The translations under genes were made by a program, and so were the position numbers. A DNA stretch of 27,866 bases from JBKEDC01 sp047971925 (GTDB lineage: Bacteria > Bacteroidota > Bacteroidia > Bacteroidales > Prolixibacteraceae): positions 1 to 27,866 of the forward strand of contig JBKEAC010000107.1 in assembly GCA_047971925.1 (NCBI GenBank), read 5' to 3'. Position 1 is the first letter of the stretch. Every line of letters starts with the position of its first letter. Shown piece by piece: positions 16,898 through 25,320 of this stretch. The notes below the pieces were generated by a model that was not told where the DNA came from, did not search any database, and was given only the letters and a program-made list of their open reading frames with translations.

Positions 16898-18835
16898 TTA
16901 TTCATTAATTTTCCAATACACGTTATAACGCTGGCAGTGTATATCCTTTATCGGAGCAAGTATGTATTGTTTTCCTCCTGCATTGAAGTTGAATATCAGT
17001 TTATCATCCGATGTTCTTTGCACATAATCATTCAACTTATTCATATTAATATCTACTTCGTTATTTATGTTGGTAGGCACGTGGAAGTCATAAGTATAAT
17101 AATCATTATATAGTTTTGGATTTGAAAATGGTGCTGGCTCCTCCATATCATCGGTTCCTAATTGGGCTGCCAATACGATTGGTCCATAAGTGATGGTAAA
17201 CACATCTTTGGAATCTCCTGCCAATGCATAATTAAGTTCCATCGGAAATTCTACGGTTAGCACATCGCCATCTTTCCATGTTTTTGGAATCGTAATAAAA
17301 CCATTTGATTTTGAACGGGTGTATTTTTTCGTTTTTCCATTGACTGAAACTGTAGCCGTTTTTGCCCACTGAGGGAAGCGTATGTTCATATTAAAATAGA
17401 CAGGATTTTCTGTTTTTGTTTCGAGCTTTATGTTTCCCGATTGGGGAAAATTGGTTGTTTGAATAACTTCCACTCCTTTTTCTTTCCACATTAAATTGGT
17501 AGCCATAAATAAGTTTACATATAAATCCTTATCGGTATAATTGTACACAGCTTCTGTGTATTTAGCATGATTTTCAAAGCCTGTTCCTACGCAGCACCAA
17601 AAAGAATCGTCGTGTGTGCTATATACTTTATGTGCTCCGGGCAACATGGGAAGGAAATAAGCCACCATTCCCGACTGGGGGTCTTGCTGCCCGAGTATAT
17701 GATTGTAAAAGGCTCGTTCGTAATAATCCATATACTTCGAATCTAGATTAATACTATACAAATGCCTTGTTAGCTTAAGCAGATTATACACATTGCAGGT
17801 TTCGCCGGTATATCCGGTAAGATGGTTGGCTTGGTTGCCTGCTTCAAAGAATTTTTCTTTGTCGCTATTGCTTCCTGTGGCAAAGGTATGGTGGTTAACC
17901 ACGGTGTTCCAGAAAAAATCGGCAGCCTTTAAATAATCTTCATTACCATCTAGTTCATAGGCTCTAGTTAGTCCAATTAGCTTTGGTATATAGGTATTGG
18001 CATGGTTCTTATTCAAGATGTCTTCTTGGTTAACCAAGGGGTCTAACTTGTCATTGTGGTAAAAGTATTCGGCTAAGAATTTTGAGTAATCGGTACCTGT
18101 AATTTCATAAAGGGTGTAGAAAGAATCGTTCACTCCTCCAAATTCATTTCGCAGCATTAATGCTCGAGTATCGGCGTCAACATCTTTCAGTTTGTTGTAT
18201 GCCCATTGCGCCATTTTGTTGGTAATTTCAAGTGCTTTATCATTATCGCAATATAAATACTGGTCTATTAATCCTGAAAACAGCTTATGCAGCGTGTACC
18301 ACGGAGCCCATACGCTTGTTCCTTTAAGGTTTCTATCTATTAGTGTTTGCGGATAAGCACTCAAATAGCCTCCCTGATTCAATGCGGTTTGAACATCACC
18401 CAAAACATTAACAATGCTGTCGGCTTTTAATTTAAATTGCTCATTGCCTGTTGATTGATACATTAATCCTAAAGCCGAAAGAATATGCCCTAGCGAATGC
18501 CCACGGAGTTCGCAGTCTAAAGATTCCCAACCTCCGAGCTTATCTACGGTCATGTATCCGCCTTCTCTTCCTGCATATATACCTGCATTATTCTTGAAAC
18601 TATGCGTTAGTCGATCAACACTAAGCGAGTTAAGCCAATCTGCATCCAATTGCATGTTTGCCTTTAGCTTCTCGTCTTCAAGCTTTACATCGTTAACATC
18701 AAAACTTCTAAGATGCACATGCCCACAGTCATCTAGTTTTAACTTCCCTTGGTGTTGACCAGGATAGTGCGATTGCGCATTTCCTGTAATTGACATCGCT
18801 GTTGTTGCTAATAATATTAGTAATCCTTTTCTCAT
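16898..18835 (-). CDS. GH127-type beta-L-arabinofuranosidase
   Basis: A 645-residue secreted protein with signal peptide (about 1-20, ending GNAQ). The (alpha/alpha)6 barrel is followed by beta-sandwich domains. The zinc-binding and nucleophile pattern of GH127 (Glu-x-Cys and Cys-Cys in HypBA1, nucleophile Cys417) is clearly present as Glu345 and Cys347 in GETCN and Cys414-Cys415 in SFWCCVGTG. This thiol-based mechanism is characteristic of the DUF1680 family. It would remove beta-L-arabinofuranose from a side chain. GH146, which shares this site, is possible. It sits 12 bases after GH43, and 53 bases before GH97. Sequence length fits a family member with a C-terminal domain. Confidence 0.9.
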   Translation of the reverse strand: MRKGLLILLATTAMSITGNAQSHYPGQHQGKLKLDDCGHVHLRSFDVNDVKLEDEKLKANMQLDADWLNSLSVDRLTHSFKNNAGIYAGREGGYMTVDKLGGWESLDCELRGHSLGHILSALGLMYQSTGNEQFKLKADSIVNVLGDVQTALNQGGYLSAYPQTLIDRNLKGTSVWAPWYTLHKLFSGLIDQYLYCDNDKALEITNKMAQWAYNKLKDVDADTRALMLRNEFGGVNDSFYTLYEITGTDYSKFLAEYFYHNDKLDPLVNQEDILNKNHANTYIPKLIGLTRAYELDGNEDYLKAADFFWNTVVNHHTFATGSNSDKEKFFEAGNQANHLTGYTGETCNVYNLLKLTRHLYSINLDSKYMDYYERAFYNHILGQQDPQSGMVAYFLPMLPGAHKVYSTHDDSFWCCVGTGFENHAKYTEAVYNYTDKDLYVNLFMATNLMWKEKGVEVIQTTNFPQSGNIKLETKTENPVYFNMNIRFPQWAKTATVSVNGKTKKYTRSKSNGFITIPKTWKDGDVLTVEFPMELNYALAGDSKDVFTITYGPIVLAAQLGTDDMEEPAPFSNPKLYNDYYTYDFHVPTNINNEVDINMNKLNDYVQRTSDDKLIFNFNAGGKQYILAPIKDIHCQRYNVYWKINE

Positions 18836-18847
18836 TCTTTTCTTCTT

Positions 18848-20458
18848 TTATTTATTCTCTACTTTAAACCAATCGAAATCTGCATATCCTCCCATTCTCA
18901 CATCGGCCTCGCTTACGCAGAATACACCAAAGGTTGCACTTGTCCACAAATCGCGCGTGGCATGAAAGGTATTGCCTATGGTATGGAATTTCTTGCCATC
19001 TTCGCTATATTCAAACTGACAAGTGGCTTGTGGTTCTCTCACTTTTATGCGCAGATATATTTCGTTCGATTCTAATTGTTGTTCCTCAACCACACGTTCT
19101 GCATTACCTTGGTCTGAATTTCTACACACCACTTGTTGCACCCAATAGGCATCATCTTTATAGGTAATTCCTACATAAGCATATGATTGCCCCATCATCA
19201 GCAATCCGGCAGTTTTTCCATTCGTTTCCCACTCGGTGGTAAGTTTCACTTTTGTTGTAGCATTGAATGCGGGATACGAAAACTTTTGGGTGAGAATATT
19301 AGGCACATTCCAAAGGTTTGGTTCATCCTTCTTGCTCATCGCAAATAGACGCAGATAATCCGTTCCTCTAATTTGTGCACTCCACTTCACCGAAGGATTA
19401 GCATACCATTGCCATTGAATTCCCGGTTTGCCATCTTTGAAGTCATCATTAACGGGCGGAGTAATTATCTTACCTCCTTTAACAGGCTTCTTGTGAGTAG
19501 TTACAGGTTCTCCGATTCCGTTACCGTTGAAGTCTTCTCCCATGATAGGCCAGCCATCAGTCCACGCTACAGGTTGAAGATGTAGTATTCTTCCATAAAC
19601 ACCTCTATCCTGAAAATGTAAAAACCATGATTTCCCATCTGGCGCCTCAACCCATGCACCTTGATGAGGACCGTTGATATGGGTGGAGCCTTGCTCTAGC
19701 ACCACTTTTTCTTCATAAGGACCATAAATATCTTTCGAACGCAACGCTAATTGCCAACCTGTTTCTACACCTCCGGCAGGAGCTAAAATGTAATAATAGC
19801 CATCTTTTTTATATAGTTTTGGTCCTTCCACCGTGTGGTGATTATCATGCCCATCGAATACATTCACCGGTCTGCCGATTACAGCAGTTCCTTCTTGATT
19901 CATTTCAATCATAGTAAGCACACTGTTTATTCCTGCTCTGCTTCCAGCCCAAGCAAAAACAAGATAAGCTTTGTCTCCATCCCAAAGTGGACAAGCATCA
20001 ATTAGCCCTGCCCCTTTTCCTTCCATTACGAGATGTGGCTTGCTCCATTCTCCTCGTGGATCTTTTGTTTTCACCATGAAAATACCGAAGTCAGGATCCC
20101 CCCAATAGATATAGAACTCGTCATTATGAAAACGAATAGAAGGTGCCCAAATACCTTTGCTATGTTTCGGCGTTGCATAATGGTCTAAAGGATATTGCTC
20201 TCGCACAGCATGGTTCACTAGCTCCCAGTTCACCAAATCCTTAGAATGCAGAATAGGTAGCCCTGGCATATAATTGAAGCTACTCGCCGTCATGTAGAAG
20301 TCATCGCCCACTCGGATTACATCTGGGTCTGAGTAGTCGGAGTGGCTTATTGGGTTAGAGTATGTACCATCGCCGTTGTCACCACTTTGGTTTTTGGCTG
20401 AGGCATTTGCTACTATGCATAGTAGTGTGACTAGTAGTAAACTTAGTTTTTGTATCAT
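18848..20458 (-). CDS. GH43-family arabinofuranosidase/xylosidase
   Basis: A 536-residue secreted enzyme with signal peptide (about 1-21). The five-bladed propeller holds the three GH43 catalytic acids: Asp44 in YSDPDV (base), Asp154 in GLIDACPLWD (modulator) and Glu211 in VEGPKLYKKDG (acid). A C-terminal beta-sandwich (about 345-536, with GLLMMGQSYAYVGITYK and WFKVENK) is of the GH43 C2/XynB type. This layout is typical of subfamily 12-like enzymes acting on alpha-L-arabinofuranosides or beta-xylosides, so activity on arabinose is favoured by the neighbouring GH127. It lies 6 bases after the fusion lipoprotein gene and 12 before GH127. Confidence 0.88.
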   Translation of the reverse strand: MIQKLSLLLVTLLCIVANASAKNQSGDNGDGTYSNPISHSDYSDPDVIRVGDDFYMTASSFNYMPGLPILHSKDLVNWELVNHAVREQYPLDHYATPKHSKGIWAPSIRFHNDEFYIYWGDPDFGIFMVKTKDPRGEWSKPHLVMEGKGAGLIDACPLWDGDKAYLVFAWAGSRAGINSVLTMIEMNQEGTAVIGRPVNVFDGHDNHHTVEGPKLYKKDGYYYILAPAGGVETGWQLALRSKDIYGPYEEKVVLEQGSTHINGPHQGAWVEAPDGKSWFLHFQDRGVYGRILHLQPVAWTDGWPIMGEDFNGNGIGEPVTTHKKPVKGGKIITPPVNDDFKDGKPGIQWQWYANPSVKWSAQIRGTDYLRLFAMSKKDEPNLWNVPNILTQKFSYPAFNATTKVKLTTEWETNGKTAGLLMMGQSYAYVGITYKDDAYWVQQVVCRNSDQGNAERVVEEQQLESNEIYLRIKVREPQATCQFEYSEDGKKFHTIGNTFHATRDLWTSATFGVFCVSEADVRMGGYADFDWFKVENK

Positions 20459-20464
20459 AATTTG

Positions 20465-22354
20465 TTATTTTCCTTTTAAAAATGAGTGCAACTCTCTATT
20501 AAATTTTTCGGGATTCTCCATATTGCTCACATGACCGGCATTTGGTATAATTCGTTGTTGTGCTGAAGGGATACATTCCATTAATGCATTCTTTCTATCT
20601 TTGTCTACATCGCCAGTCAGAATCAAAATAGGTACTTCAACGTCTGTTCCTTTGAGAATATCAATCGCATCCAATCCCAAAACCAAACGAGGTTCGATAT
20701 TTAATGGCTGCCATTGTCTCCAACGATATATCATATTCCAAATATCGTTCTTTGTTTTGTCTATGTTAGCGCCTCCACCTGATACAAGTCCATGATACCA
20801 ATCTAGTTTCTGATTGAATAAACCTAACTGCTTCAAGTCTTCAATTTCTTTATTACATCTTTCAATTCCCTCTTGAGTCCATGGCGTACTTGGTCCTTCT
20901 ACAGGAAATATATCTCCACTTGCAAGAGTTGCAGATAACAATCTATCTTGATGTAATGCAATTGCATCAACGGTAATAAATCCACCCATAGACAATCCTA
21001 CTAAATGAGCCTTTTCTACTTCCAATGAGTCCATCAGTACAATCAGATCATTGATATGCATAAAATCCTTACCTCCTTCAGGATCAGACGATCTACCATA
21101 TCCTCGACAATCATATCGAATAGTTCTATATTCTTCCGAAAATTCAAAGAATTGCTTATCCCACTCAGTGCAATCAAAAGAATGTCCATGAATGAAGATT
21201 ACAGGCTCACCTTCTCCTTTTTCTTCGTAGTATATTTTTGCATCGCTTAAGTTAAGATATCCAGTCTTTACAGCGTCTTTATATTCATCTTGTCGATATA
21301 TATCCCTTACTATATAAGGAATTACTGGACTACTCAAAAATGAACTGAAACCATCTTTGTTTGCTTTCCCAACATTCACATGAGTTATGAAGAACCCATA
21401 AGTATTCGTTGTTTTGTCAATCCAAGGATAAGCTCCTGCCCAGCTTGGACTACTCATCAGTATTGCTTCTCCTTTATCATTTAATTCTTCTCGCCACTGA
21501 CCAATGCCATATATTGATTTGTGTTCAGAGGCTCTTACTTTCTCCACATATTCACCAGCCAAAACCTGTGCATAATGAACATGGTCGTCTTCCATATATG
21601 CAATTGATTTGGGCATTAATATTTGCTTGCTATCAAACATTCCATCATTTGCAATCATAGATAGAAACTTGGTGTAGTCATTAAGCGTACTCACCGCTCC
21701 GCCACCTATCATCGGATTATGTCCCGATGTACTATCAACTGGTGTGAAGTGAGTATTCATCATACCCATAGGCTTACATATCCTTTCTTGGAAAATAGTT
21801 TCAAAATCTTTGCCTTCAGCTATCTCTGCCATTCTTCCTGCCACTTGCATAGCCAAGCCTCCATATTGGAATAATGAACCTGGAGTAGTATCGGCAGGTA
21901 GTGGAACAATGTGCTTAACAGCTTCTTCCAATGTCTGATAATCATCCCGTCGATTACCTTTAGGTTGATAGTCGGGGTAGCCAGCTGTATGAGAAAAGAG
22001 CTGTTCTAAAGTTGCTTCGCCTTTTATATCTTCAAACTCGGGCAACCATTCCTTTACTTTACTCGTCCATTCTAAATCTGTTGTTTCCACAACAGATGCC
22101 ACAGTAGCTGCAGCTAACCATTTTCCTGCAGATGCAATATAGTATGGAGTATCGCCATTGGCATCTCCACAACACTTCTGATAGACTAGCTCATTATCTT
22201 TGTATACTGCAATCGCTCCGCTGTTATAATACGCACTATCCAACCAAAGCTGGATTTGGCGATCTAGAGGGGAGAAGTCGTAAACTAGCTTCTTGCTCTC
22301 ATTCGCACAAGACGCGAACAATACAACAGTCAATATTTGAAATATAATCCTCAT
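20465..22354 (-). CDS. Lipoprotein fusion: serine beta-lactamase-like domain plus alpha/beta hydrolase
   Basis: A 629-residue lipoprotein (LFASC, Cys16). Residues about 30-350 form a beta-lactamase/penicillin-binding-like domain: SAGK (Ser75, Lys78) is the S-x-x-K motif, FQYGGLA (Tyr164) stands where Y-x-N is expected, and SWAG (304-307) replaces the third motif. Class C-like domains of this sort are often esterases. Residues about 365-629 form an alpha/beta hydrolase with HGHSFDCTEWD (oxyanion region), GLSMGG (Ser455 nucleophile), Asp582 or Asp584 in GDVDKD, and His608 in NAGHVSNMENP. Both active sites look intact. The ATG overlaps the stop of the GH28/GH49-like gene by one base (TAATG), so the two are translationally coupled. 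Two deacylation activities on one surface chain are inferred; the substrate is unknown. Confidence 0.82.
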   Translation of the reverse strand: MRIIFQILTVVLFASCANESKKLVYDFSPLDRQIQLWLDSAYYNSGAIAVYKDNELVYQKCCGDANGDTPYYIASAGKWLAAATVASVVETTDLEWTSKVKEWLPEFEDIKGEATLEQLFSHTAGYPDYQPKGNRRDDYQTLEEAVKHIVPLPADTTPGSLFQYGGLAMQVAGRMAEIAEGKDFETIFQERICKPMGMMNTHFTPVDSTSGHNPMIGGGAVSTLNDYTKFLSMIANDGMFDSKQILMPKSIAYMEDDHVHYAQVLAGEYVEKVRASEHKSIYGIGQWREELNDKGEAILMSSPSWAGAYPWIDKTTNTYGFFITHVNVGKANKDGFSSFLSSPVIPYIVRDIYRQDEYKDAVKTGYLNLSDAKIYYEEKGEGEPVIFIHGHSFDCTEWDKQFFEFSEEYRTIRYDCRGYGRSSDPEGGKDFMHINDLIVLMDSLEVEKAHLVGLSMGGFITVDAIALHQDRLLSATLASGDIFPVEGPSTPWTQEGIERCNKEIEDLKQLGLFNQKLDWYHGLVSGGGANIDKTKNDIWNMIYRWRQWQPLNIEPRLVLGLDAIDILKGTDVEVPILILTGDVDKDRKNALMECIPSAQQRIIPNAGHVSNMENPEKFNRELHSFLKGK

Positions 22355-23748
22355 TATTTAAACGATACTCCTTCTACATTATCTCCTATTCGGATTAATT
22401 CACCTGTTGCTGTAATCTTCTTTCCATTCACCACTAGGTTCTTAATTGTGACTTCCCTTACACTACGGTCATCGCTATACCCATGCATGATAGATGGATT
22501 TGGTAATGCACCATCATAGGTCACATCCTCTATTAATATCTTTTCAACACCTCGCCCTGGCGCATGACTGTAGGTATTGTTATATACCACTCTAAAATTG
22601 AATAGTTGTCCTTCCTGAATGTCTTCAATTCTAATATTCTTAAAAGTCACCCCACTCACAAAATTATCATCACTACATGAAATACTCATGCAGCCTTGAT
22701 AGTTACGATCATCTTCATCTTGCTCTAAAATATCAATGTTCTCAAAGTGTAAATTCTCAATAGTATTTCCTCCGTTATTTGCATCGCCATGTAGTCCTAT
22801 TTGGATAGGATGAGCAATATCTGCCCATAGCGTCGAGTTTCGAACTTGATAGTTTCTAACATCACCATAGAAATCCCATCGATGTCCATAAATTGCAATG
22901 CAATCATCAGAATTGCGCATAAATACTCCATCGATATTCACGCCCGAGCAAGACATCAAATCAATGCCATCACTCCATCCTTTACAGCTAAATGACTTTA
23001 TATTTTTAATATTTAGTCCTGTTGTCTCACCTCCATATATGGTGTAATGAGAAGGGTTCACAAACACTAAACCATCAATAGCAACATTCTTTGAGTGCCT
23101 TATTTCTACACCTCTTTCAGGTTGCCAAATAATTCCACGCCCAATAATTTTAACGTCTTCTGCATTATCCACTAATAGTTTTGCACGCAATACTGCTCCT
23201 CCATCAATGTAGACGGTCTTCCCCGAAGGTATGTGATAAACATCCCCTGGTTGATCTTTAGGCTTATGAACACCTGGTCCAAAATAAATCACATTAGGAT
23301 CATCTGCACTTGGAACGTTCTTCATAATCGGATTAGCAAAAACATGAAGATTGTGCAGTTTATCACCATTTACCTCAAGTGAGAGCTTCGTAGGTTTATT
23401 AAGACTAAATGTTATTACTTGCCCCTCAACATTTGGCTCAATATTCAGCGATAGAGGTCTAATCTGAACATCGTTAACCCGTCCATTATTCTTTCGAACT
23501 TTCATCTCCACATCTCCTTCAAAGTCGAAGTTTACCATAGAAGCAGTTTGAACATTATCCATATCCACTTGGACTTTCCACTCATACAGATCCATCCATT
23601 CTCCTCCTTTTTCTCGAACCTGCACTGTGAAATCATCATTGTGTGCTGAATATTTCATGCCGCCTGGTGCATCATAAGTAACTAATTTGTCTTGTGCACT
23701 TGCTGACAATCCGATAATTACAGATAGTATTAATAATATATTTTTCAT
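22354..23748 (-). CDS. GH28/GH49-like parallel beta-helix glycoside hydrolase
   Basis: A 464-residue secreted protein with signal peptide (about 1-19) and an N-terminal beta-sandwich (about 20-150), then a right-handed beta-helix from about 155. The acidic cluster resembles family 28/49: SDG (259-261) for the NTD element, and SDDCIAIYGHR (280-290) with Asp281-Asp282. The RIK-type site cannot be assigned, and the classical GHG histidine after the DDC motif is replaced by GHR at a shorter distance. HPIQIGLHGD follows later. GH49 is possible, since it has an N-terminal sandwich of this type. Hydrolysis of an acidic or glucan-type backbone is inferred. It lies 85 bases after the unassigned beta-helix gene, with a hairpin repeat between, and overlaps the fusion gene by one base. 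Confidence 0.7.
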   Translation of the reverse strand: MKNILLILSVIIGLSASAQDKLVTYDAPGGMKYSAHNDDFTVQVREKGGEWMDLYEWKVQVDMDNVQTASMVNFDFEGDVEMKVRKNNGRVNDVQIRPLSLNIEPNVEGQVITFSLNKPTKLSLEVNGDKLHNLHVFANPIMKNVPSADDPNVIYFGPGVHKPKDQPGDVYHIPSGKTVYIDGGAVLRAKLLVDNAEDVKIIGRGIIWQPERGVEIRHSKNVAIDGLVFVNPSHYTIYGGETTGLNIKNIKSFSCKGWSDGIDLMSCSGVNIDGVFMRNSDDCIAIYGHRWDFYGDVRNYQVRNSTLWADIAHPIQIGLHGDANNGGNTIENLHFENIDILEQDEDDRNYQGCMSISCSDDNFVSGVTFKNIRIEDIQEGQLFNFRVVYNNTYSHAPGRGVEKILIEDVTYDGALPNPSIMHGYSDDRSVREVTIKNLVVNGKKITATGELIRIGDNVEGVSFK

Positions 23749-23760
23749 GCTTCTAATTTA

Positions 23761-23833
23761 TTTGAACGCTAAGACGCAAAGGCGCAAAGCTCATTGTGTT
23801 AACTTGGCGTCTTGGCACCTTTGCGTTTAATCT
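23761..23833 (-). repeat. Intergenic hairpin repeat, copy 1
   Basis: It begins TTTGAACGCTAAGACGCAAAG and ends TTTGCGTTTAATCT. Its outer parts match copy 2 at 25260-25316. The arms at 23765-23785 and 23807-23827 (21 bases each) pair at 16 positions. No T tract follows on the minus strand, so it is not a simple terminator. Confidence 0.6.
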
Positions 23834-25249
23834 TTACCATTTTCCTCTCCCTCTCAATTTCTTCGACTCGCTATCCAATACATGTGGAGCAACTGATTCC
23901 ACTTTCATATCTTTAACTTCATCACTCACTACCACAAACGACTGATCAACATCATTTACCAACTCAACATTCGCTGTCTCTGCAGGAAGTATCTTCGAAC
24001 TCATCTCAGCGTGGGCTGGCATCGCAAAGCCAAGCATGATGGGTAAGGTCAGTGAGGCTGCATCTGCATCGTTGGTATAAAGATGAACCTTGTGGTTTTT
24101 TCCTGCAATAGTCGCTATCGTATGCACCAATGATTTTGGCATGGTAGGTATCAGTTCCAACTCTACATCTGCTCCTACTGTTCCTTCTCGAAGATACAAA
24201 AGTGGGCCATATTGCATATCTGCTCTACAATCTCTCACCAATACATTCGACCCTAGCAAGAATCCGCGCTCTGTTCCGAGTGCCTGACATCCTTGAAGCG
24301 TTGTCCTTGTCTCAGCATCATTTGTTCCTCCGATTTCGAAACCTGATCTTGTATTCTTTGCTGAACAATTGATAAGAGTTACTTTTCCCACTCCGCCATA
24401 AGTTCTGAAACCATCCTCAACCAACGACTTTGTATATCCCGGGTTAATCATGAACCTTCCTTCTCTATTTTCATAAACGCTTCGGTATTGAAGTTCTTCT
24501 GCCAAACCTCCTCGTTCGGCAAGTATATCGTTGGTTGTACGCATCTCGCCTTCTGCATAGCAATTCTCCAACACAATATCTTTGGTATCGTGCCCTTGTG
24601 TTTGGATATAGAAGCAATGCCCAAAAGCTCTGCTAAAAACCTTGCAACCTTTGAGGGTATTGTTTTGTCCTGCTACCATAATACCACTCTGCTTACTCAT
24701 GCCTGTTAAATTAGGTCCTCCCTTGCCAAACAGATCTCCATAGCCATAGCTCGAACCATTTACATACAGTTTCACATCTTCAAGCGTTGTATTATCTCCA
24801 AACACGGTCAGAATATTTCCATTGCTCCCTATGCTTTTATCTCCAGTATTTTTAATAGTGAGCCCTTTAATCGTATTCCCATTTCCATCGATGAACACGC
24901 AGCGCATATAACCATAAGGAAGCTTCTTGTACAATGCTGTATTTATCTCAAAAGTTACTCCTGTAAGATCAATCGTATTATTATCACCTCCGAAACGAAG
25001 AAACCAACGTGGAGGTCTTTTCATTGATTCGGTCTGTGGTGGAAGTTCTGCCAGCAACGCTTTCAAGCGCTCCTCCGTTAGATACTCATCAATGGCATAA
25101 GTGCCGGGTTTCATCTTTATATTTTGCCCATCTTTGGCTACGGCTTGCATCAAGGATTCTAGGGATTCTACCTCTTGTACCTTTTGCTTTGCTTGTGTTG
25201 ATGCATAAGTTGCAAATACAAGACTTAGTAATATGAATATCTTTCTCAT
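23834..25249 (-). CDS. Secreted parallel beta-helix protein of unassigned family
   Basis: A 471-residue secreted protein with signal peptide (about 1-20). From about residue 90 on it shows repeated short N/G-rich turns and hydrophobic strands (for example GNGNTIKGLTIKNTG, GDNTTLEDVKLYVNG, GQNNTLKGCKVFSRA), typical of a right-handed parallel beta-helix. His/Glu/Asp clusters in the middle (HDTKDIVLENCYAEGEMRT, about 217-235) and EDGFRTYGGVGK could be a catalytic groove. I do not recognise a PL or GH family, although lyases of similar shape (PL6, chondroitinase-like) are the nearest idea. Placement between the lyase and the GH28/GH49-like gene argues for a polysaccharide-acting role. It is flanked on both sides by the hairpin repeat. 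Confidence 0.6.
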   Translation of the reverse strand: MRKIFILLSLVFATYASTQAKQKVQEVESLESLMQAVAKDGQNIKMKPGTYAIDEYLTEERLKALLAELPPQTESMKRPPRWFLRFGGDNNTIDLTGVTFEINTALYKKLPYGYMRCVFIDGNGNTIKGLTIKNTGDKSIGSNGNILTVFGDNTTLEDVKLYVNGSSYGYGDLFGKGGPNLTGMSKQSGIMVAGQNNTLKGCKVFSRAFGHCFYIQTQGHDTKDIVLENCYAEGEMRTTNDILAERGGLAEELQYRSVYENREGRFMINPGYTKSLVEDGFRTYGGVGKVTLINCSAKNTRSGFEIGGTNDAETRTTLQGCQALGTERGFLLGSNVLVRDCRADMQYGPLLYLREGTVGADVELELIPTMPKSLVHTIATIAGKNHKVHLYTNDADAASLTLPIMLGFAMPAHAEMSSKILPAETANVELVNDVDQSFVVVSDEVKDMKVESVAPHVLDSESKKLRGRGKW

Positions 25250-25259
25250 TTTATTGTTT

Positions 25260-25316
25260 TTTGAACGCTAATACGCAAAGGCGCTAAGTCGACACAAAGT
25301 TCTTTGCGTTTAATCT
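25260..25316 (-). repeat. Intergenic hairpin repeat, copy 2
   Basis: It begins TTTGAACGCTAATACGCAAAGGCGC and ends TTTGCGTTTAATCT, as in copy 1 at 23761-23833. Internal arms ACGCAAAG (25273-25280) and CTTTGCGT (25302-25309) pair perfectly. The middle differs from copy 1 in both sequence and length. Confidence 0.6.
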
Positions 25317-25320
25317 GTAG

